Below, piece after piece: positions 28,639 through 37,568 of a DNA stretch of 37,568 nucleotides. The translations under genes were made by a program, and so were the position numbers. The stretch is from a virus. The stretch's first letter is position 1; each line of letters starts with the position of its first letter. The stretch spans positions 1 through 37,568 of the IMG/VR virus record IMGVR_UViG_3300037042_006459, one strand, 5' to 3'. The notes beneath the pieces are model-generated. The model ran no database searches, was not told the origin of the DNA, and was given only the letters and a program-made list of their open reading frames with translations.

Positions 28639-29340
28639 TTAAATAAGTTTCCAAATATAATTACCTGCTGTTTTTTGTCTTCCTCTTATAGCGTCACTTA
28701 TGCAGGATTGAGTTATGTTAAGAGAAATAGCTGCTTCTGTTTGGCTATTCCATTTTTTTATAAAATTACCTTGTCTATCATATTGATTGATAGGAATATT
28801 ATTTCTAATCTTTCCTTTACTAGATTTACTAATATTTAGTTTATGTTTTAAAGTCAATGGTTTATTATTACCAGCTCCAGGTTTAGATTTTCCTTTGTTC
28901 CCTTCTCCTATTTTTTTATTTCTAATTTCACTTTTAATTTTTTCTCCAAAACTTTTAGGTCGTTTTATACCTTTAGGATAACCCTTAGTACCAATTTTTC
29001 CATTACTTATTTTTCTTTTAGTCTGTTCACTTTTTGGTCCACTTCCTTGATCATGCAAATTACAAAATAATACTTTACTCCAATCTCCCCCTACTTGATC
29101 TAAGTAGTATTGTTTCCAATATGTTTCTCTTTCATTAAGTTGTTCTATAGAACATTCTTCAAGTATTTCATGTTTATGGTTATTCCAACCATGTTTGTTT
29201 AGAGAATTATATAATTTAGGCCCTATACTATTTTTATATGAAGAGTAAAATTTATAAACTCTTTTTCTATTATTTATATTAACAGATTGGCCTACATATA
29301 CTTTATCATTTGGATTTGTTATTTTATATATTCCTATCAT
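28639..29340 (-). CDS. GIY-YIG homing endonuclease
   Basis: A 233-residue protein with GIYKITNPNDKVYVGQSVNI (3-22), an Arg-rich helix, and a Glu helix (QLNERETYWK, catalytic Glu about 70). NUMOD3 repeats follow (KRKISNGKIG, HKLNISKSSKGK) and a C-terminal NUMOD1-like domain (INQYDRQGNFIKKWNSQTEA). A clear AGGAG ribosome-binding site stands 1 nt before the ATG, rare in this window. It separates the DNA polymerase gene from the clamp gene and is a close relative of the gene at 27293. Confidence 0.93.
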   Translation of the reverse strand: MIGIYKITNPNDKVYVGQSVNINNRKRVYKFYSSYKNSIGPKLYNSLNKHGWNNHKHEILEECSIEQLNERETYWKQYYLDQVGGDWSKVLFCNLHDQGSGPKSEQTKRKISNGKIGTKGYPKGIKRPKSFGEKIKSEIRNKKIGEGNKGKSKPGAGNNKPLTLKHKLNISKSSKGKIRNNIPINQYDRQGNFIKKWNSQTEAAISLNITQSCISDAIRGRQKTAGNYIWKLI

Positions 29341-29364
29341 CTCCTATAAATATTAAAGCAGCTG

Positions 29365-31959
29365 CTAAAAACTAAAAAATTTATTAACATATGTATTGAG
29401 TGATGGAAAACTCCAACCTATATCTTTATAAAGATTTTGTAATTTATTTAACAAAACATTATCAAACAGTGCTTCTCTGTCTATATATTTCTCCACAAAT
29501 TCTATGATTTCAGGAGCATCATTAGATCCATTTATAGCTATAACATCTATATTATATGGATTGTTTTTTAAATTAATATAAAACATTTTATTACCCTCAG
29601 TAAAACATGGGTATTTCTTATCTAATTTTTTAAATCGTAATAAGTCATTTGTAAAAATTGCAGCCTTTGTATTAATAGGACATTTTTTCTCTAGCTTAGA
29701 AAATATTTGTCCTGATGGTGGAGCTGAAGCAATATATGTTCTAATATTCCTAACACCAGTTGGTTTGGCTATACTTTTATAAGGTAAAGCAGCTAATGTA
29801 TTTTTAAAATCAATAATTTTTTTATCAATATCTTTTTTAGCTTTACCATACATGATATCAAGTAATATTTCTTCTCCAAACTTACGATACAATGGAGTCA
29901 TGTTTGACTTCATCACATCCATACCTTTAATATCTAATTCTTCAGTTGGTACACCTTCTTTATTAACAATAAATTGAGCGTATCTTCTTTTACCAGCGAA
30001 ATAACCTCGTTCAAGTACAACCTCTTGTTTTAACTCAAAATATTCATTATCAACATTAAATAATGACTTACATAAGTCTTGCAGGAATGGTTTTGTTTTG
30101 TCTTGATACTCTTTAGTTATTTCAAGTGCTACAGGTACAACATCCTCTCTATTATTAATATTAACATCTGGTTTACGTTTCTTGATTAAGTCTTTTAATT
30201 CAAAAAACAAACTATCTGTATCAGCTGTAATCACATAATCTTTTTCAACACCTAATTCTTTAGTGACTTCATCATTAACAAAATTAATACTTTCTTGGTC
30301 TAAGCGTTGTCCTGTAAGTGTGATGGCTTTACTAATAAATAAATTACCGTCACTGTATCTCCATCCATTTTGAGCAAATACTCCATAAACGTCATTTAAT
30401 TTAATTTTGAACGCATGTTGTCTTTTATTATAAAACTCACCTAATACTGGATCTTTTTTAACTTTATAAGCTTCCTTCATTAGGTCCTTATATTGTTTTC
30501 TCTTATTAAACCAATCATTTAATATTTCCACTACAATACTTGATTTGTCTCGTCTAAATAAAGTGCCATTAGCAGATATGATTAATTTATTTTTTTCAAT
30601 TAGTTCAATTAAATCCTTAGCTTTAATACTACTTACCTTCACTTTTCTGTCTAGTGTTACTTTTTCAATGATAATATCAGTATCTGGTTCTAATTCCTTT
30701 AAATCACCTAATCCCCATTTATTATCATATTTATCTCTATTTTGTATTCGACCAACTAATGTTTCAATACCCATATTCAAGTTACGAATAATTGATGGAT
30801 ATAGTGAGGTAAAGTCTAAGTCAGATACCCACTCATATAATCCAGGTACTGGATCTTTAAGATAACCACCAGCATATTCTTCATTTTCTTCTTTTAATGC
30901 TGGGTTGTAAGTAGTTGGTTTATTAGGTGAAACTATGTCTTTTCGTTTCAGATATGTTAGAATAGCACCTTCATTTAATGCTGTTGAGTAATAAATGTTC
31001 TCATATGGTACATGACATAAATGACAAATGTTAGTTGTCAAATCAATAAACTGTAATTTTTTATCTAGTTCAATTAATATTTCAACGTCACGTAAGTTAT
31101 ACTCAATAAACTTATTTACATCTTCTTTAAACAATTTATCAAGTGATCCTTCATATTCTACTTTACCTAACTTAACATATTTTTCTCCTATGTCACCTAA
31201 TTTATAAGATGGCTCTTGCTTCATGATAAACTTCTTATGAAGTAACATGTAATCAAGATGGTTAATACCAGTTATAGTGACTGTGGATTCAGTTGTTTGA
31301 GCTCGTTTATTAAAATAATCTTTAACTGATATAATACCTAACGGTGATAGTTCTTTAGCTTTTTGTTCACCCAATACTTTGCATATCCTATGGTATAAAT
31401 AAGGTATGTCAAAAAACTCACTATTCCAACCACTAATAATAGTGGGATCACAAACCAACCAAATATCAATAAATTTAGATAATAAGCTCGCCTCGTCATT
31501 ACAAGGGATGATTTCTTTATTTTCTTCCTCAACATGCTTCAATTGTTTCTTCTCGTCTAAAATTAGACAGTAGTATTTTTTTAAATTAACATCATATAAA
31601 GATATTGATGTTATCTTCATTGGAGCTGACTTGATATAATCAGTTGTTAATGCTCCTCCAATCTCACACTCAATATCTAGAAATACTGTATTGTGGAATT
31701 TAGGAGCATCATCTAGATCTTTATAAGCATCCACTAACACCCTAGTTTCCATAGGAATATCTATTTCATAGTATGTTAATGGATCATTTTTATCACAAGT
31801 ATAAGTTTTAGATACTCGTTTACCATCTAATGTTTCAAACTGTCCTTTAGGATCTAACTTGTAATAAGTGGGAGTGTACTCAAATGATAACCAACCTTGT
31901 TGATCATCTCTTAAGTGACATGTTTTACTTCTAAAATCGTAATGAATGGATTGATACAT
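29365..31959 (-). CDS. 43: Family B DNA polymerase, T4 gp43-like
   Basis: An 864-residue replicative polymerase (898 in T4) with the 3'-5' exonuclease and polymerase motifs intact. ExoI DIE is at 95-97, ExoII GWNSEFFDIPYL at 177-188, ExoIII YNLRD at 287-291. Motif A is DFTSLYPSI at 382-390, motif B K..LNDVYG around 518-526, and motif C DTDS at 580-583. KRRY-type binding strand follows. The last residues (LNTYVNKFFSF) look like a clamp-binding peptide. It replicates the phage genome. It is followed by a homing endonuclease, then the clamp gene. Confidence 0.97.
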   Translation of the reverse strand: MYQSIHYDFRSKTCHLRDDQQGWLSFEYTPTYYKLDPKGQFETLDGKRVSKTYTCDKNDPLTYYEIDIPMETRVLVDAYKDLDDAPKFHNTVFLDIECEIGGALTTDYIKSAPMKITSISLYDVNLKKYYCLILDEKKQLKHVEEENKEIIPCNDEASLLSKFIDIWLVCDPTIISGWNSEFFDIPYLYHRICKVLGEQKAKELSPLGIISVKDYFNKRAQTTESTVTITGINHLDYMLLHKKFIMKQEPSYKLGDIGEKYVKLGKVEYEGSLDKLFKEDVNKFIEYNLRDVEILIELDKKLQFIDLTTNICHLCHVPYENIYYSTALNEGAILTYLKRKDIVSPNKPTTYNPALKEENEEYAGGYLKDPVPGLYEWVSDLDFTSLYPSIIRNLNMGIETLVGRIQNRDKYDNKWGLGDLKELEPDTDIIIEKVTLDRKVKVSSIKAKDLIELIEKNKLIISANGTLFRRDKSSIVVEILNDWFNKRKQYKDLMKEAYKVKKDPVLGEFYNKRQHAFKIKLNDVYGVFAQNGWRYSDGNLFISKAITLTGQRLDQESINFVNDEVTKELGVEKDYVITADTDSLFFELKDLIKKRKPDVNINNREDVVPVALEITKEYQDKTKPFLQDLCKSLFNVDNEYFELKQEVVLERGYFAGKRRYAQFIVNKEGVPTEELDIKGMDVMKSNMTPLYRKFGEEILLDIMYGKAKKDIDKKIIDFKNTLAALPYKSIAKPTGVRNIRTYIASAPPSGQIFSKLEKKCPINTKAAIFTNDLLRFKKLDKKYPCFTEGNKMFYINLKNNPYNIDVIAINGSNDAPEIIEFVEKYIDREALFDNVLLNKLQNLYKDIGWSFPSLNTYVNKFFSF

Positions 31960-31976
31960 GCATTAAATATAACAAG

Positions 31977-33074
31977 TTATTTTAGCGCAGGCAAACTCTT
32001 TACTTTATTAAGAGCACTGGCTATAACTTGATGCATGTCATAATATTTGTATTCAGCTAATCTTCCACCAAATATGATGTTTTCTTCTTTATCAGCTAAT
32101 GTTTTATATTGATTATATTTGGTATTGTTTTTCTCATCATTAACTGGATACATTGGTTCTGTTTTATCAGCTTTGTATTCAGTTGGATATTCATTAGTAA
32201 TCCAAGTAATTGGAGTTTTTGTTCCTTCAAAATGTTTATGTTCAATTATTCTAGTGTGAGGAACATTTTCATCAGTATAATTCATAACAGCTATACCTTG
32301 CCAATTATCTGTTTTTTTCTTTTGATGTTTAAATTCTGTTGTTTTATACTCTAATTCTCCAAATTGATAATTATAAAATTTATCTATTGGTCCTGTATAA
32401 ATTAGTTTTTTATATTCTGGAAGATGTTTTTTATCTGTAAAATAATCAACATTTAATCTTACATCTAACCCATATAATAATTTTTCAAATATTTGAGTAT
32501 ATCCTCCTATTGGGATACCTTGATATTTGTCATTAAAATAATTGTTATCATAAGTAAATCTTACAGGCAATCTTTTAATAATCTCTTTAGGTAATTGGTC
32601 ACATGATTTTTTCCATTGTTTGGCTGTATAACCTTTAATTAGTTTTTCATAAACATCTACACCTACTAATTTAATAGCTTGTTCTTCTAAATTTTTAGGT
32701 TCACCTATATGTTTACTTTGTTGCTCTATTATAAGTTGAGCTTGATGTGGATGAGTCACTCCCCATAGTTTATTAAATGTCCACATACTAAAAGGTAAAG
32801 AATAAGACTCACCTTTGTAAATTGCTAATGGAGAGTATCTAAAATTATTAAATGAAACAAATTGATTTATCCAAGTCCATACTTCCTCATTTGATGTATG
32901 AAATATATGAGGACCATAGATGTGAATATTAATATCATCTCTTTTTTCAGTATAGCAATTGCCTCCAATATGTTTTCTAGAGTCAATAACACAAACTTTA
33001 TAACCCTGTTTGTTTAATTCATAAGCACAGATAGAGCCATAAAAACCAGCTCCAACTATTAAATAATCAAACAT
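31977..33074 (-). CDS. glf: UDP-galactopyranose mutase
   Basis: A 365-residue flavoenzyme, normal length. FAD-binding GAGFYGS (8-14), GGNCYTEK (about 43-50), IYGPHIFHT (about 53-61), SLPFSMWTFNKLWG, and the C-terminal FGGRLAEYKYYDMHQ region are all family hallmarks. It interconverts UDP-galactopyranose and UDP-galactofuranose, providing Galf for surface glycans. It is in glycan module II with an FkbM methyltransferase and glycosyltransferases, so a methylated Galf-containing glycan is plausible (inference). Confidence 0.95.
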   Translation of the reverse strand: MFDYLIVGAGFYGSICAYELNKQGYKVCVIDSRKHIGGNCYTEKRDDINIHIYGPHIFHTSNEEVWTWINQFVSFNNFRYSPLAIYKGESYSLPFSMWTFNKLWGVTHPHQAQLIIEQQSKHIGEPKNLEEQAIKLVGVDVYEKLIKGYTAKQWKKSCDQLPKEIIKRLPVRFTYDNNYFNDKYQGIPIGGYTQIFEKLLYGLDVRLNVDYFTDKKHLPEYKKLIYTGPIDKFYNYQFGELEYKTTEFKHQKKKTDNWQGIAVMNYTDENVPHTRIIEHKHFEGTKTPITWITNEYPTEYKADKTEPMYPVNDEKNNTKYNQYKTLADKEENIIFGGRLAEYKYYDMHQVIASALNKVKSLPALK

Positions 33075-33075
33075 A

Positions 33076-33756
33076 TTATTTTTTTATAAAATGATAATCA
33101 GCATCAGGTCCATTACCATGAAAATATTTATTATTTCCTTGATGCATTAATTCAAATCCTAATGATTCAATAAATGGTATAGATTCATTTACTTGTTTAG
33201 CTCCTATATTATATTCAACATGTTGTAATTCCACTATAAGATGTTTTACTGTTTTTAAAGTGTTAGTCATACCACTTAATATATCTAACTCAGCTCCTTG
33301 AACATCTATTTTTACAAAGTCTGGAGGTGGAAATCCAGATAGTGAAACCATTGAATCTATAGTTATTGTATGTCTTGATTCTTCAAATTCTTTAGTGTAT
33401 ATATCTTTAGCGGCTGGAGAATATTTCTCATTTTCTTTGTAGTATGAATTGCCTCCTAAAAGAGTTGGGTTACAATGGTATATTACTTCTTTATTGTTTT
33501 CATCACTAAACACACCTAATGAATATTCAATACCATATTCATTATACCATTCCTCAACTTGAGTCATAGCTTCAAAAGCAATATATCTAGTATTAGGCCA
33601 AATTTGTTTAGCCTCTTTAGTCCAATGTAAAACAGCAGATCCAATATCATAAACAACAGAAGGAGTATATTGAATAGTTTTTAAGTAATTAACATGTCCT
33701 TGTGGTATACTAATATCATTATGTAGGCGTCTATAATAATCTGTATAATTATTCAT
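33076..33756 (-). CDS. FkbM-family methyltransferase
   Basis: A 226-residue SAM-dependent enzyme. Motif I is VVYDIGSAVLHW (about 34-45), the acidic strand is YIAFEAM (about 59-65), and the FkbM signature is PDFVKIDVQGAELDILSG (about 147-164), followed by LIVELQHVE. FkbM enzymes O-methylate sugars or hydroxyl groups in glycans and antibiotics. The start overlaps the upstream glycosyltransferase by 8 nt. A role in glycan capping is inferred from neighbours. Confidence 0.88.
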   Translation of the reverse strand: MNNYTDYYRRLHNDISIPQGHVNYLKTIQYTPSVVYDIGSAVLHWTKEAKQIWPNTRYIAFEAMTQVEEWYNEYGIEYSLGVFSDENNKEVIYHCNPTLLGGNSYYKENEKYSPAAKDIYTKEFEESRHTITIDSMVSLSGFPPPDFVKIDVQGAELDILSGMTNTLKTVKHLIVELQHVEYNIGAKQVNESIPFIESLGFELMHQGNNKYFHGNGPDADYHFIKK

Positions 33757-34933
33757 TCAATAACTGATTTATAAAGTCAATCCACATAGAACCAACTTTG
33801 TTAGAGTTAAATTTATCTAAAATATATTGTTTACCTTTTTGTCTTAGTTCTTCTTTTAATTGAGGATTGTTTTCTAGGTATTTTATTTTTTCAACTATAT
33901 GGTCTGTATACTTATAAACACCATCTAAATCTTTTGATAGTGATTCTTTTTGCATTTCCTCAAATGGTCTACTATTTGGAGGGGCATCTAACCAAATACA
34001 ATAACCATCAAAATTTTCAGGTAATGCTCCCAATGGATAAGTTATTGGTATAGCTCCTAAAGCAATAGCTTCAGCTACAACACATGAAAAAGTATCTTTA
34101 TGAACATCTTGATATGGTGTATAAAGAGGATAAATAAAATAATCACTTTCAGCTAAATGAGTAAATAATGTTTTTTTATCTACTCCATTATGCATTTTAA
34201 AGAATGGATCTTGATGAGCGTGGGTAGCCATCAAATAATCAAAAGCATGAAATTCACTGTCTGAATAATTTAATTGTCTAACAGTTTCTATAGCTACATT
34301 GCCTCCTCTAGCCCAAGCTGCGTGAAAAATAAATTTATGAGATTTTTTAATTGGATTAGACTCTAATACTTCATTAATAATATCATCCATCACTGGATTA
34401 GGTATTAATGTTTGTTTTAACTCAGGAATAGAATTTTTAATAGTGTTAACTATTCCTTGAGTCATACTTTTTTCCCATTCTGATATATTAACAAAACCTA
34501 GTTTTAAATTATTTTCTTTAGTGTAATCTATAATCTCTTGTAAACCATATACCCATTGCATATGATTCCAGTAGATAAGAGCTTTAGTTACTTTAATAGG
34601 TAACTCTTTATACTTATGAAACCATAAACTATTAACTAAAATATCAAATTCTTTATTTTCAATACCATCAAAATTTAAGTTAGTATAAATAACATTTCTA
34701 ACTTTCATTCCTGGTGTATATACTCTACCTAATTTTTTGTAAATTTCTTCTAATTGAGGTTCAAGTGCTTCAGTGACAAATATTACTTCATGTCCTTGAG
34801 ATGCTAGATATTCAGCTACTACTATAGAACTAGTATCTGTACCACTACCTCCTCCACCTCCATATCTTAGAGTGTCACCATTTAAATAATTACTTCTTCT
34901 ACTATTACCTATAACTGTAAAAACTATTCTCAT
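33749..34933 (-). CDS. GT-B glycosyltransferase
   Basis: A 394-residue GT-B protein. The N-terminal half starts RIVFTVIGNSRRSNYLNGDT and contains the Gly loop YGGGGGSGTDTSS (24-36). The C-terminal half has the donor-site motif DTFSCVVAEAIALGAIPITY (about 285-305). It should transfer a sugar to the same glycan as its neighbours. It overlaps the next gene's start and the previous gene's stop by 4-8 nt. Donor unknown. Confidence 0.82.
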   Translation of the reverse strand: MRIVFTVIGNSRRSNYLNGDTLRYGGGGGSGTDTSSIVVAEYLASQGHEVIFVTEALEPQLEEIYKKLGRVYTPGMKVRNVIYTNLNFDGIENKEFDILVNSLWFHKYKELPIKVTKALIYWNHMQWVYGLQEIIDYTKENNLKLGFVNISEWEKSMTQGIVNTIKNSIPELKQTLIPNPVMDDIINEVLESNPIKKSHKFIFHAAWARGGNVAIETVRQLNYSDSEFHAFDYLMATHAHQDPFFKMHNGVDKKTLFTHLAESDYFIYPLYTPYQDVHKDTFSCVVAEAIALGAIPITYPLGALPENFDGYCIWLDAPPNSRPFEEMQKESLSKDLDGVYKYTDHIVEKIKYLENNPQLKEELRQKGKQYILDKFNSNKVGSMWIDFINQLLNE

Positions 34934-36177
34934 ATATTTTTTTCGTAACGTTCACTCCATTGTTTTTCCTCATCAAATAGATACATAACTATTTTACCTG
35001 GTTTATCAATAGAGTTTATAGTGGTTGTGTAACGATTATTTTCTAGATTAACATATTGAGGCTCATTCTCAATTGTAAAATCTTTTCTATGTAATTCTAA
35101 TCCAGATCTTGTTTGTACACCTAAAGTTAAAAATTTAGGTTTTCTAGATTCAAATTTTTTAAAGAACTCAATATCCCATTCACACACAACATTAAATTGA
35201 TTAGTTATAAATTGATCAATCCATGGTTGTGGATTTGGTGGTTCTTTTACTTTTAAAGTATAGTCCTGTATTCTACAGTTTTTAAAATCAAAACCACCAT
35301 ACACTTCATATTCATATAAAGAACGTTTTTTACCTAAATTATACTTGCCTAAGTCAATACCATATTCTTCTGTACCAAATAATTGACGTGTTTTGTTTCT
35401 AGCAAATACATCTCGTTCACCACTTGTTTTTTTAGTTTGGCTTTCCTTACCATGATCATCCCAATGTTTAGGTCTATAATTTCTTGTATACTCATGCCAC
35501 ATCACCATTCTCCAAGGACTAAAGAAATCATATCCATTAGTAAATGCTCTAACACTTAAAGTAGTTTCTTCAGTATAACCACCAAAATAAATATCTGGAT
35601 CATAAGGTACTTCTTTAATAAATTTACCTGATGTAAAATAAAAGTGACCACTTATTGTTCTAGCTTTAATAACATGATTTCTTTCCTTATAATCTTGAAT
35701 ATACCAAGGCATACTCATCAATAACTTATCACCACTAAACTCATATTGTGACATCAAACATGGAACTGGATTCCAAGTTGATTCATCTTTGGTTGGATCA
35801 AATGGAGTACAATAAGTAGTAATAACTGGTTTTTTAGAGAGTTTTTTAGCTTGTTTATAGTCTTCTAAACAAATATCATCCCATCCTTCTACAAAACGAT
35901 GATGAGAATCAATTTGTAAAGTGTATTTCTCATCATTATATAATGTGTTTGTAATATGTCTAGCCCATCCTAAACCTTGACTTTCTGAATAATGATGTTT
36001 GCTGACTCTAAAACGAGGATCATTATCATATTTAGTTATATCCTCTGTTTCATCATATTGCCAACAAAGTCCAAATGTTAAATTTTCTGGGTGAGATGCT
36101 TTGGCGAGCATATCTTCAATAGTAGGAACCAACTGTGGATCCCTATAACTAGCGATCTGTACAAATATTTTATCCAT
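34930..36177 (-). CDS. Glycosyltransferase of GlcNAc-transferase (Skp1 type) family
   Basis: A 415-residue protein. The start IFVQIASYRDPQLVPTIEDM and the segment SQGLGWARHI, LQIDSHHRFVEGWD (about 105-118) match the GlcNAc-transferase family that includes Skp1 glycosyltransferase (GT-A, DxH metal site). A later GGYTEETTLSVRAF also fits. The C-terminal 150 residues are an additional beta-rich domain of unknown role. It is the first enzyme of glycan module II. Confidence 0.82.
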   Translation of the reverse strand: MDKIFVQIASYRDPQLVPTIEDMLAKASHPENLTFGLCWQYDETEDITKYDNDPRFRVSKHHYSESQGLGWARHITNTLYNDEKYTLQIDSHHRFVEGWDDICLEDYKQAKKLSKKPVITTYCTPFDPTKDESTWNPVPCLMSQYEFSGDKLLMSMPWYIQDYKERNHVIKARTISGHFYFTSGKFIKEVPYDPDIYFGGYTEETTLSVRAFTNGYDFFSPWRMVMWHEYTRNYRPKHWDDHGKESQTKKTSGERDVFARNKTRQLFGTEEYGIDLGKYNLGKKRSLYEYEVYGGFDFKNCRIQDYTLKVKEPPNPQPWIDQFITNQFNVVCEWDIEFFKKFESRKPKFLTLGVQTRSGLELHRKDFTIENEPQYVNLENNRYTTTINSIDKPGKIVMYLFDEEKQWSERYEKNI

Positions 36178-36191
36178 AACTTAAATATAAC

Positions 36192-37205
36192 TTAAAGCTC
36201 TTGGTTTTCCAATAAACCTTTAGCTTTTTCATAACTCATATTATAAACTTTTTTTCTTCTATTACCAGTGGTAATTTCAAGTTCAGAACATAAAGCTATA
36301 AAATTATTAATGTCTGTTTGATTACAATTTAGTTTTTGAGACGATACTAAAGCAGATAGTTTAGTTTTAGCTAACACTGGATCTTGTTCTTTTTTTCTTC
36401 CGTTTTGATAATATAATTTTAACAAGCGTAAATTTAATTCTAGTTGTTTAAATTTAGGTGTTGTTAATAATTGTTTCATTTCATCATATGAAGTCCAAAT
36501 ATAATAAGCATTAAATGCTACACCAATTAATATAATTAATTCTAAGAAGAACACCATCACAGCAAATGCAAAATCATTTTGTTTTAATTCTTCTACTTTA
36601 GCAGCTGATTTACCTTCAGTTTTAGATTCAATAGCTACTATTTTTTGATCTTTAGTTGTTTGTAAAACAGCCACAATTGAGTCTCTATATTTTCTATCTG
36701 CTCTAGTTCTAGCTACTTGATTACGATAAAAGTCTATTTCTTTATCATAATATCTAGCCACTGAATCTACTTTAGTTGATATAGTTTGATCTGTAGTTAT
36801 TTCAATAGTCTCAGAACTATCAATTAATCTGTGAGCGCCATTTAAACCTAAATAAAATGATCCTATTACTAAGGATAAAGTCACTAAAGTACCTAATATA
36901 ATATTAATTGTAACTTTTTTAACTCTTAATATTGTACTGGTTAATTGTTCAAAAGCAAATCTCTTAAATAATTCATATCCTGTCATAAACAAAATAATGA
37001 ATATAGAGAAAAATACTCCTTGTCCTGTAAATAAAACAGGGATAGTATTAGTTACATCTTTAATAAAGAAATAACTAAATAGAATTAGAAATATATTACC
37101 TAAAAATGAGAAATAATATAATGTCCTACTTAGAGGATTAAAGTTTTTCTCAAAGTTAAAGGTTTCTAATTCGTTTTTTAATTGAAAAAATTTATCTAAT
37201 TTCAT
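36192..37205 (-). CDS. Multi-pass membrane protein with coiled coil
   Basis: A 337-residue protein with three hydrophobic helices in the first 125 residues (LSRTLYYFSFLGNIFLILFS; FFSIFIILFMTGYEL; IILGTLVTLSLVIGSFYLGL), a charged helical stretch (about 135-205), another transmembrane helix (FAVMVFFLELIILIGVAFNA) and a basic soluble C-terminus with a Cys/Asn-rich segment. No family was recognised. It overlaps the upstream gene by 4 nt. It could be an inner-membrane organiser of phage or host processes; not testable from sequence alone. Confidence 0.65.
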   Translation of the reverse strand: MKLDKFFQLKNELETFNFEKNFNPLSRTLYYFSFLGNIFLILFSYFFIKDVTNTIPVLFTGQGVFFSIFIILFMTGYELFKRFAFEQLTSTILRVKKVTINIILGTLVTLSLVIGSFYLGLNGAHRLIDSSETIEITTDQTISTKVDSVARYYDKEIDFYRNQVARTRADRKYRDSIVAVLQTTKDQKIVAIESKTEGKSAAKVEELKQNDFAFAVMVFFLELIILIGVAFNAYYIWTSYDEMKQLLTTPKFKQLELNLRLLKLYYQNGRKKEQDPVLAKTKLSALVSSQKLNCNQTDINNFIALCSELEITTGNRRKKVYNMSYEKAKGLLENQEL

Positions 37206-37528
37206 ATTTCTTCTATTACCCCATCTCTTACATATGCTATCACATTCTGATGTACTGGGTCTTTTTTACTTATTTCCAAAACTGATCCTTTAAAATATCT
37301 AACATTACCTGGTCCCATGAAATCTTTTAACACTTTAAATTTACGTACTTTATCATCATAAGGGAATAACTCATTAAGATATTGTCGACGTTCATTACAA
37401 CCACATCCTGGAGCTCCAGCTAATTTAGCTACAGCATCTGCTACTTTATCAATACCAAAAAAATTAGTTATTTTGGCTATTGTATCACCAACACCTTGTG
37501 ATTCTTGTTTTGGGTCAAATCCTTCCAT
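37202..37528 (-). CDS. Conserved phage hypothetical protein (GCGCNERRQYLN type)
   Basis: A 108-residue protein. The N-terminus GVGDTIAKITNFFGIDKVAD and the cysteine motif GCGCNERRQYLNELFPY (about 42-58) form a short module also found in other Bacteroidota phage proteins (from memory). The C-terminal half has a beta pattern (VRYFKGSVLEI, VIAYVRDGVIEEI). The paired cysteines could bind metal. It is the first gene of the rightmost operon and follows a promoter-like box. Confidence 0.65.
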   Translation of the reverse strand: MEGFDPKQESQGVGDTIAKITNFFGIDKVADAVAKLAGAPGCGCNERRQYLNELFPYDDKVRKFKVLKDFMGPGNVRYFKGSVLEISKKDPVHQNVIAYVRDGVIEEI

Positions 37529-37547
37529 AATATAACATTTTACGTTA

Positions 37548-37557
37548 TATAAATATA
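37548..37557 (-). promoter_or_regulatory. Promoter-like box TATATTTATA
   Basis: Minus-strand TATATTTATA lies 19 nt upstream of the ATG at 37528, in an otherwise featureless AT-rich stretch to the window edge. Same box and spacing as at 6347, 22523 and 23142. Confidence 0.4.
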
Positions 37558-37568
37558 TATAAAATTAA

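Noticed and set aside
29350-29372. Palindrome GCAGCTGC before the polymerase stop
   Set aside because: Stem is too short and T-runs are irregular for a terminator call.
31338-31535. 65-residue frame within the DNA polymerase gene
   Set aside because: It overlaps the exonuclease domain in another frame and has no independent support.

Overview
This AT-rich window looks like part of a large tailed-phage genome of the T4 superfamily that infects a member of the Bacteroidota. The phage assignment rests on a T4-type replisome (family B DNA polymerase, gp45-like clamp, gp44/gp62-like clamp loader), free-standing homing endonucleases, a tRNA/tmRNA cluster and tightly overlapping genes. Every supported gene is on the minus strand. 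The host assignment rests on a type IX secretion (T9SS, Bacteroidota-specific) C-terminal sorting domain, a small lipoprotein in Bacteroidota style, and a tmRNA tag ending YAVAA. All of this is read from sequence and family knowledge; no database search was possible.

Layout in coordinate order (transcription runs right to left). 1-6112: glycan module I, with a sialic-acid-synthase-like gene cut by the window edge, a HAD phosphatase, a short nucleotide-sugar dehydrogenase and three glycosyltransferases, interrupted by a homing endonuclease and two small conserved genes. 6132-13132: nucleic-acid metabolism, with an RHH protein, a Cas4/RecB-like nuclease, a GIY-YIG endonuclease, a gp62-like protein, gp44-like clamp loader, metallophosphoesterase, ThyX and a nucleotidyltransferase-fold protein. 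13155-14923: an exported NlpC/P60 hydrolase followed by a string of tiny overlapping membrane proteins, a plausible lysis module. 14956-22502: an export and surface-display island, with a secreted C-type lectin, two related beta-barrel-like outer-membrane proteins, a CsgG-like pore protein, small membrane proteins (one holin-like), a 629-residue protein with cohesin-like, dockerin-like and T9SS sorting modules, and a CsgG-associated-looking partner. 22503-24573: three intrinsic terminators, promoter-like boxes, a virion-like protein, a complete tmRNA, a lipoprotein and eight tRNAs. 24586-27202: groEL, groES and hsp20, a full chaperone set. 27293-31959: clamp gene sandwiched between two GIY-YIG endonucleases, then the DNA polymerase. 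31977-37528: glycan module II (UDP-galactopyranose mutase, FkbM methyltransferase, two glycosyltransferases) and two genes of unknown function.

The most unusual part is 14956-22502. It combines a host-specific secretion address tag (T9SS), a CsgG-type outer-membrane pore, barrels, and a lectin with the EPN/WND calcium-sugar motif. The lectin and the T9SS protein share a dockerin-like module. My inference is that the phage uses the host's own secretion machinery to place lectin or scaffold proteins on the infected cell surface, or on released particles; this is a hypothesis. The tmRNA, tRNAs and chaperonins next to it would support heavy late protein synthesis and folding.

Genes are packed as operons with 1-14 nt overlaps. 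Several real genes are under 60 codons (13574-13681, 14155-14313, 14307-14435, 17818-17925, 23628-23804) and are included. No stretch over 300 bases lacks a gene or RNA.
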